The notes under the pieces were generated by a model. The model ran no database searches, was not told where the DNA came from, and saw only the letters and a list, made by a program, of their open reading frames with translations. The position numbers and the translations under genes are program-made. DNA of 64,000 nt from Chlamydoabsidia padenii (lineage: Eukaryota > Mucoromycota > Mucoromycetes > Mucorales > Cunninghamellaceae), in assembly GCA_025330725.1 (NCBI GenBank), contig JAIWND010000042.1, forward strand, positions 156,255 to 220,254, in the 5' to 3' direction. Shown one piece after another: positions 21,674 to 35,136 of this stretch. Positions within the stretch are counted from its first letter, which is position 1. The number at the start of each line of letters is the position of its first letter.

Positions 21674-21682
21674 GAAAGCTTG
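21619..21682 (+). mobile_element. Almost bare poly(A) insertion with 12-bp target duplication
   Basis: ATAGAAAGCTTG at 21619-21630 recurs at 21671-21682. Between the copies are only ACAAAC and about 35 A. This is the structure expected from target-primed reverse transcription that aborted inside the poly(A) tail. Confidence 0.7.
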
Positions 21683-22770
21683 TGTCGCACCACTCAGCTT
21701 CTCTTAGGTACAACATATAGATATGTGTTCACTTTAATTATGCCGAGGGATATGTATCTGATGGTGTTACCTCATGAGCCCTGAGCCCGAGGAAAACACA
21801 TAAACCATAAAAATGGTTGATTATGCAAACTGTGTGACAGATACTCTCGACCATGGTATGTTTATGCACGATCTCATTTATTACCAAATCATTATTACCA
21901 AATCCGTTTTGGCTTTTCAAACACAATTTAGTTATTATCAGTTTGTAGATTGATAACACAATCTAAAAGCTTGACTTTTAAAATCGTTGTTATTTCCATG
22001 CTTTGTATCAAGAGAGGATTCTATTATGACAAGGAGAAAACAAACCAAAACGAGCACAACAAGCCCCATTATTAATAGAGCACGTACTCAATATACATAT
22101 TAGCACTGTACCTGACTGTCCTCCCAGAGTACAGAAAATTGATCGTTTTGTACGACCTTTTTCACTCGAGGATGGATGTTCAAATGGAACTTATCCCCTT
22201 AAATCAGTATCAAGATGAGAAGGGTTGAGATGGTGGGAAAAGTAGGGTCGCAGGTACTCCACATGTGATCATCATCCTTCATGATTATTTCCCTTGCATT
22301 TACATAATCATGGTCTATTAAATCATCTCAGGGTGTGCTAGATCTATAAAGTCAACAATGGTAGCGATGGTAATGTGAAGACATGTATATGTAACTGTGT
22401 TTATTTTTCTCTTTCCAAGTCATGATGATACTTACACTTTAACAAAATACCACAGAGTAATGAGAGAAATGCAAACGAATTGACCTTTATTCAAGTCAAC
22501 TGACTATTTCCCATTTCGTGGTTCATCAATCAAATCATTAAAATTATTATGTAAAGATTATACATGGTTGAACCTTGTTGTTTTTATTACTTGCCAAGTT
22601 CACTTTTTTTTTTTCATTAATTAAATAACAACCTTAATTGAGCTCTTTCAGGGAGAGAGTGCGGATATTGAATACTATCCCAATTAGCAGTTCCTCTTAC
22701 TTGCCGTATATAAATGCCGGTCTTTTTATGTTTCTCTTTCTTTCTTTCATACAACATTTATAACAACAAA
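21683..22770. promoter_or_regulatory. Intergenic region and chitinase promoter
   Basis: About 1.1 kb with no supported gene. A TATA-like element TATATAAA lies at 22708-22715, about 57 bp upstream of the chitinase start. It is followed by a CT-rich stretch (22729-22748), a common fungal core-promoter layout. Confidence 0.55.
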
Positions 22771-24461
22771 ATGAAGTTTGCTCTTTTGGGTGGTCTACTT
22801 TTGTCTGCAACATCTGCTCTTGCTGCTCAAAGTCTGGTGGGCTACTTTCCTAACTGTGAGTAACATGTCTTTTTTAAATTCTCTACAAATTATAGTTTGT
22901 TGACCACTTTTTTTTTTTGGTTTTTGTAGGGTTGTATGCAAAATATCCTGTTTCCAATATTGATTTCAGCAAATATACTCATATCAATTATGCTTTTGCC
23001 ATCTTGATTAAGGGTGCAACACCTGAGTACACTGACCCTCAACAAGTGGAAACTCAACTACCTCAATTGGTCGCCGCGGCTCATGCTAAAAATGCCAAGG
23101 TTCTTCTCTCAGTTGGTGGTTGGTCTGGTTGTCTAACTTTTAGCACCATGTCTGCTGATCCTGCGCAACGCAAGACTTTCATCAATTGGAATATCGGTGA
23201 AATCACGAAATATGGTCTTGATGGTGTTGATATTGGTACGCTACTTTCTTTTCACACCCTGTAATGAACAAAACTAAATCAAATTGTAAACTGACTTTTT
23301 TTTTCTGCTTTTATTTGTCTTTTTTAGATTGGGAGTACCCTGGTTCAGAAGGTGCAGGATGTAACGCGCTCGATTTGGCTAATGATTACAAGAATTATTT
23401 GACTTTACTTCAAGAAATGCGTGCTGCTTTTGATTCGACCTTCCCTACATCTCGAAAAGATATTACCATCGCTTGCCATGTTCGCACCTTTAGAACTCCT
23501 AATGGCAACTTGGCAGATGTATCTGATTATGTCAAAGTTATTGATCGATTCAATTTAATGACTTATGATATCAATGGTGCTTGGAACTCTACCACCGGTC
23601 CAAACTCTCCTTTCAACTTTCAACCTGGATGGGGTGATGACGATAGTTTTGTTTCCTCTATCAATGGCTGGATGGCTGCTGGTGTACCTGCTAGTAAAAT
23701 TATCCCTGGTCTTGCCTTTTATGGTCGTTCTGCAAGTAAGTTGAGTTTCATTTAGTTTTAATTAGTAAAACTGGAACATGTACTTTTTTTTTATCATCAT
23801 AGCTTCCACTGTTGATATGAGCAAGACTAATCAATACCAACCTCAAAAAGCTGGTGCTCCTCCTATGGGTGATTCATTCGATGCTTACTGGCAAGACCCT
23901 TATTGTTCCAAGGATCCCGGCGGAGTTTCGGGTGTGTGGAGATATGGAAATTTGCGATCTCAAGGTGTATTGACCACTCCCACCACGGCTTCTTCTCCTT
24001 GGATCCGTCAATGGGATAATGTGTCCCAAACTCCTTGGTTGTTTAATCCAACTACCAAAACTTTTATCTCCTATGATGACCCTGTCTCCATTGGTGTCAA
24101 GGCTGATTATGCTCTCAGCAAAAACTTGGGCGGGTTGATGGTTTGGTCGGTGGATGAAGATAATGGTGAATTGTTGGCTGTGGCAGCGAAGATCTTAACT
24201 GGCACTGGTGGTGGCGGTGCAACCACTTCGACCCCTCCTCAAACTACTACTACCACTTCCAAGACTAGCTCTGTACCTTCGTCTACTGCCACCTCTGGAG
24301 GTAGTGTGTGCAGTTCTCTTAAAGCCTGGTCAAGTACTACTACTTATGTCGGTGGTAATCAAGTGGTTTACAACAACAAGATTTACAAGGCTGCTTGGTG
24401 GACTTTGGGAGAAACTCCAGGAAGTTCTTCTGGTGTTTGGGTTCTCGTTGGAAACTGTTAA
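22771..24461 (+). CDS. Secreted GH18 chitinase with C-terminal chitin-binding domain (485 aa)
   Basis: Hydrolyses beta-1,4 bonds of chitin, in wall remodelling or nutrition. Exons 22771-22855, 22930-23235, 23328-23735 and 23803-24461 total 1,458 nt. The product begins with a signal peptide (MKFALLGGLLLSATSALA). The GH18 barrel has SVGGWSG and the catalytic DGVDIDWE (about residues 125-132) with the acid Glu last; the intron after DGVDI splits this motif. LMTYDINGAW and GGLMVWSVDEDNGEL are further GH18 landmarks. A Thr/Ser/Pro linker (TTSTPPQTTTTTSK) leads to a CBM5/12-type module at about 439-483, with AWSSTTTYVGGNQVVYNN and aromatic residues for chitin binding. The layout fits secreted class III/plant-type fungal chitinases. 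All key residues are present. Confidence 0.95.
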
Positions 24462-25020
24462 ATTAAATTTTATTCTTGATAGTGTAATAGTTTACTTTTC
24501 TTTCTCTTCACCTTGTACTTTATATATATATATATAACTATCTTCAATCGTTCAAAGGCGTAACAGTTTTTCTTTTAATAAAAAAAAAACTGGCATTTAA
24601 AATTCGGTTTTCAAGGGTAAAATGTGTTCTCACCTGTCAACGTTTGCATCAAAAGTTTGCACTGTGGTAAAAGTTTTGAGTCCACTGGTTTATTGGTATT
24701 TTGATTGAAGACTTGCATGAATTGTGCTTTCTAATACTGCAATAGATAGACTGGCGATAAATAAACTATTCCTTTGTTCATTGAGGGAGGTGATCAAACC
24801 CCGAATTCCGTGCTGCCCTTGCGCGTAGTGATCACCATTATGTATCAATAAAGTCACAAGTTCTACATTCCATTTTGCTCGAATACGAGGCGAGACAATC
24901 AAATTCAAACGGCGTCGTTAAACCTCAAAGGGAGGCTTCTTTTCTTTTCTTTTCTTTTTTCTTCCTCTTCTTTTTCTTCTCTTACTTTTATCAATTTTTA
25001 TCTTCCTACCGCTCTCTCAA
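24462..25020. other. Intergenic region between chitinase and ATR genes
   Basis: A (TA)n tract near 24521-24536 and an AATAAA near 24574 fit the chitinase 3' end. A CT-rich stretch (24930-25000) lies just upstream of the kinase start. A decayed repeat at 24598-24720 resembles 37289-37390 in part. Confidence 0.5.
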
Positions 25021-28000
25021 ATGGATCCCGAGGCAACAAAAGCGGTTGAATGTCTTTTGAAAAGTCAATGGGAAAAAGCTAGACGGCACATTAAACGATT
25101 AACAACCGAGAAGAAGCGATCTTTGACGTTGGATTTGACGTTCGAGCAAAAACGAGCTCTATTAATATCAACACTGGAACATTTACCCACGAATCAAGAC
25201 TATGGTCTGACTGTGGCATCTTTGTTTGATCAAAGTCTGGCACGGTACATTTACACTCATATTGATGTGGCTATTCCTTACGCTCTTCAATTGCCCGTTA
25301 TTACCAGTAAAACTACGGGATCGTTATCACGTGTAACATCGAGCCACCCTGTCACTTTGTTGATGGAAGCCGTTGCGTCCACCTTATTTCTAGAAACCCA
25401 CTCGCTTTATGATGATTATGGGTACTTGGCCCTAGTGCATTGTCTTTTGATCCCCTCGAATCTTGCTACTAGTGATGTACGTCAGGATCTATTGGAGCAC
25501 ATATTTACCACAGTTCTTGACGAGTACCCTGATGAATCCAAGGACTCGATCCCCACTCGACTACTACAAGGTCATGTCACCCGTGCAACGTCCCTACTGG
25601 CTGTAGAATTATGGCAACCAGATCATCAGCATGTAAGGTTCCCTCATCCCTTTAACTCTCTTTTTAGTCGTCTAATAATATGAGCGTTATCTCGCTATTA
25701 TAGGTCTTGAATGGATTGAATCAAGTTAAAATTTGGAGTGGATATGAAGCAACATCTTTGGAGTATTATCTTCGCACATTCATGCTCAGTATTGTAAACC
25801 ATATTAATCACCTCTTATCAAGTTTTTCACCAATATGTACTGAAAGTCTTCACCTCTTATCTTCTTTGACTATCCTTTTGGATATCATTGGTCCTGAAGC
25901 ATATAATTTTATACCACAGGTAAAATACTTTTTATTTCGCCCTTTCCAACTGATCCAGACTGATATTCTTTTCCCCCTCACTCCCCCCCCTTTTTTTTGC
26001 TGATCTTCAAGTTACTATTAACGACCAAAACGTTGACAAGTAAACATACTGCAATTCATCAAGATCAATATGGAGATGTTTATTGTCTATTATGGAATCG
26101 ATTGATATCACTTTCAACTACTTCTCCAAAAAACACAGAACAACAAAACGCAAGGTATCTTAATGAAGTCGTCCGAGGCATGGTGCATGCGTTTCCATTA
26201 TGCGATCAAGACATCAAAGCTAAATTGGCTGATGGTCTAACCCATGCCATTAAATCACATATTCTTAAGCAACCAACCACATCATTCACCCTCATAAATC
26301 TAACCCATCTACCCCCGTATTCTGAATTTGACAATCTACGTCAATGGATTGCGGAAAAAGAAAGAAGCCCACAGCAGCAACAGCAACAAGCTGAGGAAGA
26401 GGAAGATATACACGTGCGATTGTCAAGTGCGGCGGATCATGATGATCATGATATAAAGCAACAAAAATTACTGAAAGAAATGATCATACACATGTCGATG
26501 GACGAGGTGATCCCTTCATTTGACTCGCTGCAAAAACTCCATCGATTGCTATCAAAAGAGCAATGTATTTTCTTCACTATGGGAAACACAAACGAAGCTT
26601 GGCCTCTACTAGGTGAATTGTATGATCTCTTACTGCGAATCATTCAACAAAATGCCTATCGACATGACATTTGTGGTCTGGCTGCTTCATGTTTGGGTCT
26701 AATCGGTGCCATTGATCCAAGCCGACTCTTATCGACTGAGGAAAGACAAGATATTATGCTAAAGTTTAAAAGACAACAGCAACAAGAAAATAATGAGGGC
26801 GATGATGGTGCCACTATCGAAAAGACAACGCCCGCGATGAACTCGACCCGTTACAGTCATGATATGATTATTTTGGACAATTATACCAACATGTCTGAAA
26901 ACCAAGCTTTTGCGATCCATCTGATTGTTCATTATTTTTTACCGACCTTTTACACCACGTCCACCAGCACCACATCATCATCTTCGATTCTCGCTCCGGG
27001 TTTTAGTGGAACATACAATGGAGATCATTCAATTCAATCCTGTAGTCAATATGCTATCCAAGAAATCCTTAAAGCAGTAGCGATCACATCGAATCGGATC
27101 TTGGGAAGAGAAGAAAAGGGAGAGGGAGGAGGAGGAGGAAGAGACCGTAGAAAGAGTCGATCCATCATGGGTCGTTCTGCTGGAAACAACAACAATAGTA
27201 ACTATAAAGATGTCAATGCTGCATTCAATTTGGAAACAAGAAAACTATGGTTTTCATTGGATCCCATGATCAAAGATGTGATCCAGCCACTTTTACATTC
27301 TAAATTTGAAGCTGACATCCAAGTCATTCCTCGCGCTCCTCCTTTATATGCCTTGGCCGGTGACTCTTTCGAAGCCTGGATCCAGTCTTTTTATTACTTT
27401 TTATTGGAAAAAGTAAACACCAACACTGAAGTATTACCTATTTTCAATGCATGTGTCCCATCTGTTAAAGTCGGTCATACCTTATTAACACAACACTTGA
27501 TTCCATTCTTAATTTTACGAGTCCTATTATCTTCCTCTTCTTCTTCCTCTTCCTCATTCGCTACTCCTAGTACTTCAACATTTGACACCCCGAGCATTCA
27601 ACATGATCATCAGCTTATATTAGATGAAATCATTGGTGTTTTGGAAAATGATTCTTTTGGTGTTGATATGAAACAACGAACTTTACAGGTACTTTTTGAA
27701 GAAAAAGAAAAGTAACATACACTTATTTCAATTGCTTAACACTCAGTCACTTCTTCCTCTCCCCCTTTTTTTATTTGTTTAGATGGTAGTATCGATCACA
27801 GGGCATTGTCAGTCATGGATTCGGCAAAAATTACAATTGAAAAAGAAACAATTGAAGCATACAAGTTCACTATGCAAAGAAGATGCAGAAATTTATGCAG
27901 TGAAGACTTTTCTTACCAAAATTCCCAATGGGTTAATGACCAAAGCAGCTTTTCAGACTGGAAACTATCCACAGGCCATGATGCATTTTGAATTATACCT

Positions 28001-28893
28001 TAAAGAAGTTCAAAAACAAAAACGACCACTACAACAACAGCCACTTTCTAATGAATATTTGGATGTAATCTGCCAAACGTATATGAAATTGGAAGGACCG
28101 GAAACTATGCCCGAAATTTTATCGAAATTCGACTCACACATGACTCCTCAGTTGGAAATCTTACAATTTGAAAGCTCTGGTGATTGGCATTTAGCCAAAC
28201 TGGTATATGAACGTTTATTACCAACAACAACAGCAACTCAAAAAGAAGGCAGTGGTGATAATTCAAATCAGCAGTTACTATGTCGATACTTCAACTGTTT
28301 ACGTCGTTTGAACGATTATGATCGGATCATCAATTACTCCAATGAAATGCTCAAGGATCAAAGCCGTGGTTTGCCATATGCCTTGCTAGAACAGGTCAAT
28401 ACGTATCGTGCTGAAGCCGCTTGGAAATCAGGCAATTGGTATCTTCTGCATGAATGCTTGAAATTGCCCATGGATGATAGTTTCGAAGCTTCTATTGCTT
28501 GTGCCTTGGCCCATATGCAATGCAATAACCCTTTGGCTGTACATTTGACTTTGGAACAAGGTCGACTGAATGAAGTCAAGAGAATTTGTCAAAAAAGTAG
28601 TGGAGGTGTGGCTGCTGCTTCTTATCAAAAATCATACGATGCTGTTTTGAGGCTCCAACTATTACAAGAAATCGACTCCATCATGACTTTGATGGAGCCA
28701 CATCAACAGGGCGTGTTTCAACATGTTATTAAACAAGAACAAGGGCAAACATCTGCTGCTATTACGAACGTTGATAATGATCCTTTCCTTTTATGGAAAT
28801 TAAAGTTTTTGAAAGTCAAGCCTTCCTATGCTTCTCAAAGACAATTATTGGATTTACGTCTAGTCGCAGAATTTGAATTATGGTAAGTAAAAC

Positions 28894-28982
<89 letters not shown>

Positions 28983-31752
28983 ATGATCCAACTCGCCATA
29001 TGGTTTATAGGAAGACCAACAACAACCACAATGAGGCCACCATGTCTGAGACAGAAAAGAAACTCAGATTGTTATTGGCCAAGACAGCACGTAAAGCTAA
29101 AGACTTGACCACAGCTTTTGGAGCAATTTATCAGGAACCACTGTTGTCGGAACCTTTGGCTTTAATTCAACTTGCTAAATGGAATCTTGAAAGAAAAGAT
29201 CCCAAGACCTGTTCTAGGTATCTTAATGATCGGCGGATCGCCAACTTGCCCAAAGCAAAGTACATGGCCGCTCGGTATAAAGAATCTCAATGCAACAACA
29301 TGATTCGAAAAACAACCCATCCTGCTCGTTATCAGGATGAAGTTGAAAAGATTGCTGCCCATTATAGTGATGTTCGTAAGACCATGCCCAAGTAAAGTCA
29401 AAGGAAGAAGAAGAAGGGGAGATTGAACTCGACTAACTTTTTTGTGATGGTAACTAGTTGGGAAAAGATTTTTTATGTTAGTGGTTCCTTTACTGAACAA
29501 ACTTATGGAATGGCTGAGAATGATCCCAAGTAGTAAGTTTGTTTTTGTCGACTATGAACGTAGACTGATTTCCTCTTCATGTAAAAAACAACAACAAACG
29601 AACACACACACACACACACAGTTTCATACGAGCAGCAGAGGCAATTCAACATTATTGTGAAGCTTTGAAAATAGGCTCGAGATACTACTACAGCACCATG
29701 CCTCGTTTATTATCACTTTGGCTACGAATATCAGAACAAATGAAAAGTGCCTTGACAGTTGGCTCAAAGCAAGTACATCTTTTCTTTTTATATTCAGTCA
29801 GTCTAACTTATCATTTACATAGGTTTTCTGATGACATGAATGTCGCTATTACCCAAGCCTATTCTAGTGCGAATCAAACCTTATCTGACTATGTTGATCA
29901 AATTCCGCCTTATCTGGTAAGTTAATGCGCAAAATCATTCAATTTGCTTCTATAATGAGTTGTTTCTTCTTTCTTTCAAAGTTTGGCTTGGCTTTACCAC
30001 GACTAGTTTCTCGATTGGCCATTAAAGATGAAGAAGCTGTTAAAATACTATCGAAGATGATTGTGAAAGTCTTGATTTCGTATCCTCGCTCCACCATTTG
30101 GTCTTTACAATATGCATTGCATTCCGATGATCATAATGTCAGTTCCATAACTGCTAACATTCTGCGAGAGGCAGAGGTAAAGGACCTTTTTAGAAAGATA
30201 TTTGTATTGATTATCATTTACTTTCTATATAGGCACTACAACCCAACTCACTAGTCACAAAGATCATTCATGTAAGTTGCCTGATTTTTTCTGTTGTTTA
30301 CAGGAGATAACTGAGATCTAACCTCCCTCTCCTTTTCAAATAGCAAACTGAACAGTTCACAAAATACTTGGAGATCATGGCCAAATATAAAAAACTCGGT
30401 AGATCTCCAAATATTCCAGTCTTAGGGGGTAAAACTTTATTTGAATCCAATTTCCCCGAACTGTTGGCCATGAAACATCTTGATATTTGTATCCCACAAG
30501 AAACTGCCATGTTACCCAGTCTTCCTGAATCCCTGTCATCAGCCCCCACAACGACAAGCAACATTTATGGTAGTCGTCATCACCAACCTTATCCAGTCGA
30601 TCTTCCTACCATTGTTCGTGTCTTACCAACTGTTCAAGTCATGAGCTCTTTACAACAACCCAAACGACTCTCATTCTTAGCAAGTGATGGAAAAATTTAT
30701 AATTTCTTATGTAAATGCAACGATGAATTAAGAAAAGATGCGCGAATGATGGAGTTTAGTCATATGATCAATAAGTTTTTGATAAAAAACGCCACATCTC
30801 GTCAACAACAACTTTGTGAGTATGTCTTAAATATATGACCATTTGGTATTCATCTTTATTATTCTATTTAGATATTCGAACTTATGCAGTCATACCTCTG
30901 GGCGTACGATGGGGCCTAATTGAATGGATTAACAATTTAAACACCTTAAAATCCATCGTATGTGATAAATGGGAAGCAGCAGACCCAATCGATGGTCCCG
31001 ATCGATTGAATCGCTTGCGTATGATGATGAAAACCAGAAATGAAAGCAGCAGATGTACGGTGGACGATAAGGTGGACTTGTTGGTCAATCATGTGTACCC
31101 CCAAAGTCCTGTGGTGTTTGCCAGTTGGTTCCTCGACACTTTTCCTGAACCATCCGATTGGTTTGCTAGTCGATCACGGTACGTTCGCACATTGGCGGTC
31201 ATGTCGATTGTCGGGTATGTTTTAGGCCTGGGTGATCGTCACGCCGAGAATATTATGTTTGATGCTACCAATGGTGATACTGTACATGTGGATGTTAACA
31301 TGTTGTTTGATCATGGTCATGATTTGACTGTACCTGAAATTGTGCCTTTTCGACTCACTCGGAATTTGATCGATGCCATGGGTGTCACAAAAGAAACGGG
31401 ATTGTTTCGTCGGGCTTGTATGATTACTCTTGAAGTCTTGCGTGAACATCGATTACAGCTTCTTAGTGTGTTTGAAACTTTTCTTTTCGATCCCATAGAT
31501 GAACGACGCAGACGCGACGCTAATTTGTCTCATCAGGTAAAACATAAAGTGGCCAGTAGAGAGGAGATAGAGAGACTCATAAACGGTTTTTTTTTTTTTT
31601 GATAGCAAACTGCCAGAAAAGCAATCAATGTGATAGATAACAAGATCCAAACAAAACATCTTGTCAAAACTACAGTGGATATGCTAATCAAAGAAGCTTC
31701 GTCGAATCTGAACTTGGCTCAAATGTTTTTTGGCTGGTCCCCCTTTCTTTGA
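25021..31752 (+). CDS. ATR: ATR/Mec1/Rad3-type checkpoint kinase (about 1939 aa, 13 exons)
   Basis: A PI3K-like protein kinase that senses single-stranded DNA at stalled forks and phosphorylates checkpoint targets in the nucleus. Thirteen exons (25021-25632, 25704-25919, 26012-27688, 27783-28882, 29011-29391, 29458-29532, 29622-29768, 29823-29916, 29982-30176, 30233-30271, 30344-30815, 30872-31536, 31606-31752) give one frame of 5,820 nt. The front is helical-repeat-like with polar inserts. A FAT region spans about 950-1550 (SRYYYSTMPRLLSLWL). The kinase domain has YAVIPLGVRWGLIEW, GLGDRHAENIMFD (near 1789) and VHVDVNMLFDHG, where Val replaces the usual Phe of DFN. The last 33 residues form a FATC domain ending MFFGWSPFL. 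The protein is shorter than the usual 2,300-2,600 residues. Intron 7 needs a GC-AG donor (29769-29822) to keep the frame. Confidence 0.92.
28899..28979. repeat. A40 plus (GA)20 tract inside an ATR intron
   Basis: A40 (28899-28938) followed by a GA dinucleotide run to 28979. It makes up most of intron 4 of the kinase gene and sits between its donor and acceptor. Confidence 0.9.
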
Positions 31753-32877
31753 ACTCGGTGTTTCAATTGAAAGCTTGTACATACAGTCTGCTTAAATAAG
31801 TGAATAAAGGGACAGTATATTGAATCAAGCTGGGCTTTGCTTAAATGCTTCCCCGCATTATTTGTATGATCGAAGTAGAGTTTCACTCGAGCACTTTTGC
31901 ATGATACTATAGGTGTCGATTTTAAAATACCGCCTAGGGTGAAGCATTGTGCATCCAAAACGGTACTAGAACGCAACAAGCATGATAAAATGCTCTAGAT
32001 TCTCCTTGTAACTTGGTTTATGGTCGTACAAAAAATTGCCATATTACAAGGGGAAAAACAACAGATGATAAGGATTAAAGTAGTTTATTTATTATCAAAA
32101 AGTTAAGGGGGCATTTCTTTCTAAATGAAGAGAATTCCACCGAACAAAAAAAGTCGTCTGTGTATTTCTACATGTAGTCAGCTATTCATGATTTTGTGAA
32201 AAGGAGAGGAAGAGAAAAAGAAATGCCAATGATCATAACAAAAGGAGAACAAGAAAAAGTACACGGAGGTGGGAAAATATTAAGGTTCATTATCCCACTC
32301 GATTCTGCTACTATATATATCAGATAACTTCATTGAGAAAAGAAAAAAGTATGATATGTTAGATCAAGCATGTGGAAACCCATGAGTACCGATTACAGCA
32401 TAAAGAAGAAGAAGAAAGGCTATTAATAGAGTTGAACTCGAAGTATAAATAAATAATTGACATGCGAAGAAGAGCTCTCCTCCCCATGAATCTTTTTGAT
32501 TAAAGAAAAAAAAAAAAACGCCTTCAGTAAACAAAATGTTCGATAGTTTTCGTCAAAATTCTATGATTTATACTGAAAAGGAATACAAAAAGTTTCAAAT
32601 GTTCTGAAGTGTTCCACGCACTGATGAAAAATAACTGTAGTCATTTGAAATTTTATGTCTTGTCAACCCCTGAGATTTAAGATAATAGATACATACAAAC
32701 AAAGTGGGTCTATTACTCGCTTAAACCCTGTTTATCGATTCACTCCTTGATCGCATTTTGAATCTCCTTGGAAACACAAAACAACCACTCTCAATATATA
32801 TATACTCGGAATCATGTATAATAAACAACTAGACTTACTCATCATTCTTGTTCTTCTTCTTTACTTTTTTAAAAATA
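31753..32877. other. Intergenic region between ATR and RGS genes
   Basis: About 1.1 kb. AATAAA at 31801-31806 fits the ATR 3' end. A TATATATATA tract near 32795-32805 lies about 75 bp upstream of the RGS gene start. No coding region or RNA gene was recognised. Confidence 0.5.
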
Positions 32878-34963
32878 ATGATCAACTCTGACAGTTCAAG
32901 ACAAGCCTATACATCTATGATGAAATTCACTATTGATGGTCGGCCGTATTTGAAAGTAAGTTTATAACTTGTTATTGCCATACATTTATTAACTGCGTTT
33001 TTAATAGGATATACATGATCTCTTTGCTGCTTTAATCGTTCAAACTCCCTTAACAACTCACCGGTACTTATTTCGCAACTACTACAACACATTTTCGTCT
33101 GAAGACGCTATCACTGCCTTGGGATCTTTGAGATTTTCTCATACTATGCGTACACCTGATCCATTGGATCCCGGACGAATGACTCGTACTACAACTACAA
33201 CTACATTCAACATGGCCAAGGATATGGCCAAGGCTTTATGCTCACAATTTCAAGCGTGCCATTTAATGCAAAATGCCGTGGACCCCAGCAGCAGTCGCAG
33301 TAGCAGCAATAGCGGGAGCAGTGGTGGAAGTGGCACTATCAGTGACAAGGCACTCTGGCAACTCACACCCAAAGGGCTTTGTGTCTTGCAGGATTTCTGT
33401 GTTCGCACCGAGGTGGATATGACAGCCATGCGACAACATTTTAGTGATATTCATCCGATCCAATTAGTCAGACTCGAACGCCAAAGTGATGATGATCAGT
33501 TGATGCTAGGCCGACAAAACGTTTCACTTATTTTCACTATTATGATCACCTCTTTGCCTTTAGAAGGTGATCTTTTGAATTATCAAAATCAACAAGCAAG
33601 CGTTCCGGCTTTGACCAAGTCTCCCACTCATAACAAACACCAACAGCAACAAAAGAAAGACGATTCTAAACACTCTTCGTCATCCTCTTCATCCTCTTCA
33701 TCGACAATATCGTCATCCTCTTCCGACTCTTCTGTTTCCTTGCCATTGAATGCTGCTCCTTTTGCCATGTCTACTCATAGTATTGGTTACGTCACCACCA
33801 CCGACACATTGACCACCAATAATACTACTGGCCCGGATTCCAAAGTCCAGCTCTTGGGCAATTATCTTCTCACACTTTCCAAAACCAACCCTCACTTGCT
33901 CCAATCGCCTCAAAAAGTTTATCAACAACAACAGCAAAAAGGATACCAACAAAGGATTTTACAGCAAACCACCCCTTCATCATACAAGAAATTACGAACT
34001 GCTTTTCCAAGCCAGTTAGCATGTGATTGGTTGATTGATTACAGCACTGTGTCTTGTTATGAGGAAGGCGAGATCTTGCTGGCGGAGTTTATCAAATATG
34101 GTTGGGTGGAATGTCAAGATGCGAAATATGCTGATCAATATTTACGTGCCTCTACCAAAATTATCTTGGTTGTCACTGATAAAGGAAAACAGATACTGAC
34201 GGAAACAGCAGCAAAGGCTTCATCATCGTCATCATCATCAAAGGAAGACGAGCAAGAGGGTATCGACAAGAAGAAGAAAAAAGAGGAACCGATAACACAG
34301 GATACACTGGAATCGAAGGGAATAACCACCACATCAACTACCATTACTGCAACAGCATCCATGGACGATACTGCAATTTGTCAGCCAAATGATAACACGT
34401 TAATCGATTCCACAAAAGAATCCAATGCCAGCAAACTAAAAATCATTCTCGATGATGCTCAACTTCGATCTCTATTCAAAGATTTTCTCCGATCGAATTT
34501 CTGTGAAGAAAACCTGGATTTTTGGATTGACTATTCAACCTTACGCCGCAAGATCCGAAACCAAAGCCCAGCCTTACCATCACAAAACCAGAAGGATTTA
34601 TTGGAGGACGCCTATGATCTTTACGCAACCTATCTCAAACCATCGGCTGCCAGCGAGCTAAACGTAGAACATGCTATGCGACAAGAAATGGCTCGGGTCG
34701 TTAATGCAATGGTCACCGTGGTACCAACATATGCTGTGGGCCAACAGACAAGTAAAAATACTTTGGTGATTTCTTCTCATTCGGTTTCCGCGAGTTTGCG
34801 AATGATTTTGAAATGGCTCGATAAGGTAAATGATCATATTTGTCGTCTTATGGCTACCGATTCTGTGCCTAAGTTTGTAAAGACTCACAAATATAAAAGA
34901 GTTATTGAAGCAAGGGAACTGGCAGAGAACAAGGAAGATGCGGATGTGTCCCTTTACTTTTAA
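32878..34963 (+). CDS. sst2: Sst2/FlbA-type regulator of G-protein signalling with DEP domains (677 aa)
   Basis: Accelerates GTP hydrolysis by a heterotrimeric G-alpha subunit and so damps pheromone or nutrient signalling at the membrane. Exons 32878-32955 and 33008-34963 (intron 52 bp) total 2,034 nt. The N-terminal fungal DEP-like region has TPLTTHRYLFRNYYNTFSS, EDAITAL and FNMAKDMAKALC, as in Sst2/FlbA. A Ser-rich, low-complexity linker follows. A second DEP domain lies at about 350-430 (FPSQLACDWLIDYS, ADQYLRAS). The RGS box is at about 500-655 (LRSLFKDFLRSNFCEENLDFW at its start, conserved ENLDFW core). Poly-Ser and poly-Gln stretches are specific to this copy. Neighbours are unrelated. 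Confidence 0.9.
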
Positions 34964-35136
34964 TTCGTTTTTGTTGTGTTTAGGTCGGAAATCGGCACAC
35001 GGATGTTTTGCACGAGGTCCTTTCCATTCCCCATGTAAAACACAATTATACATAACCAAATCAATGAAATAAAAACCTGCCTCGTTTTATCACTTATCTT
35101 TCAATACCATTTATTTCAACTTGTCGTACTTCTACA

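Noticed and set aside
29458..29532. Apparent frameshift and stop in the ATR gene near 29531
   Set aside because: Using the GTAAGT donor at 29533 and the acceptor ending at 29621 gives an uninterrupted frame, so no mutation is needed.
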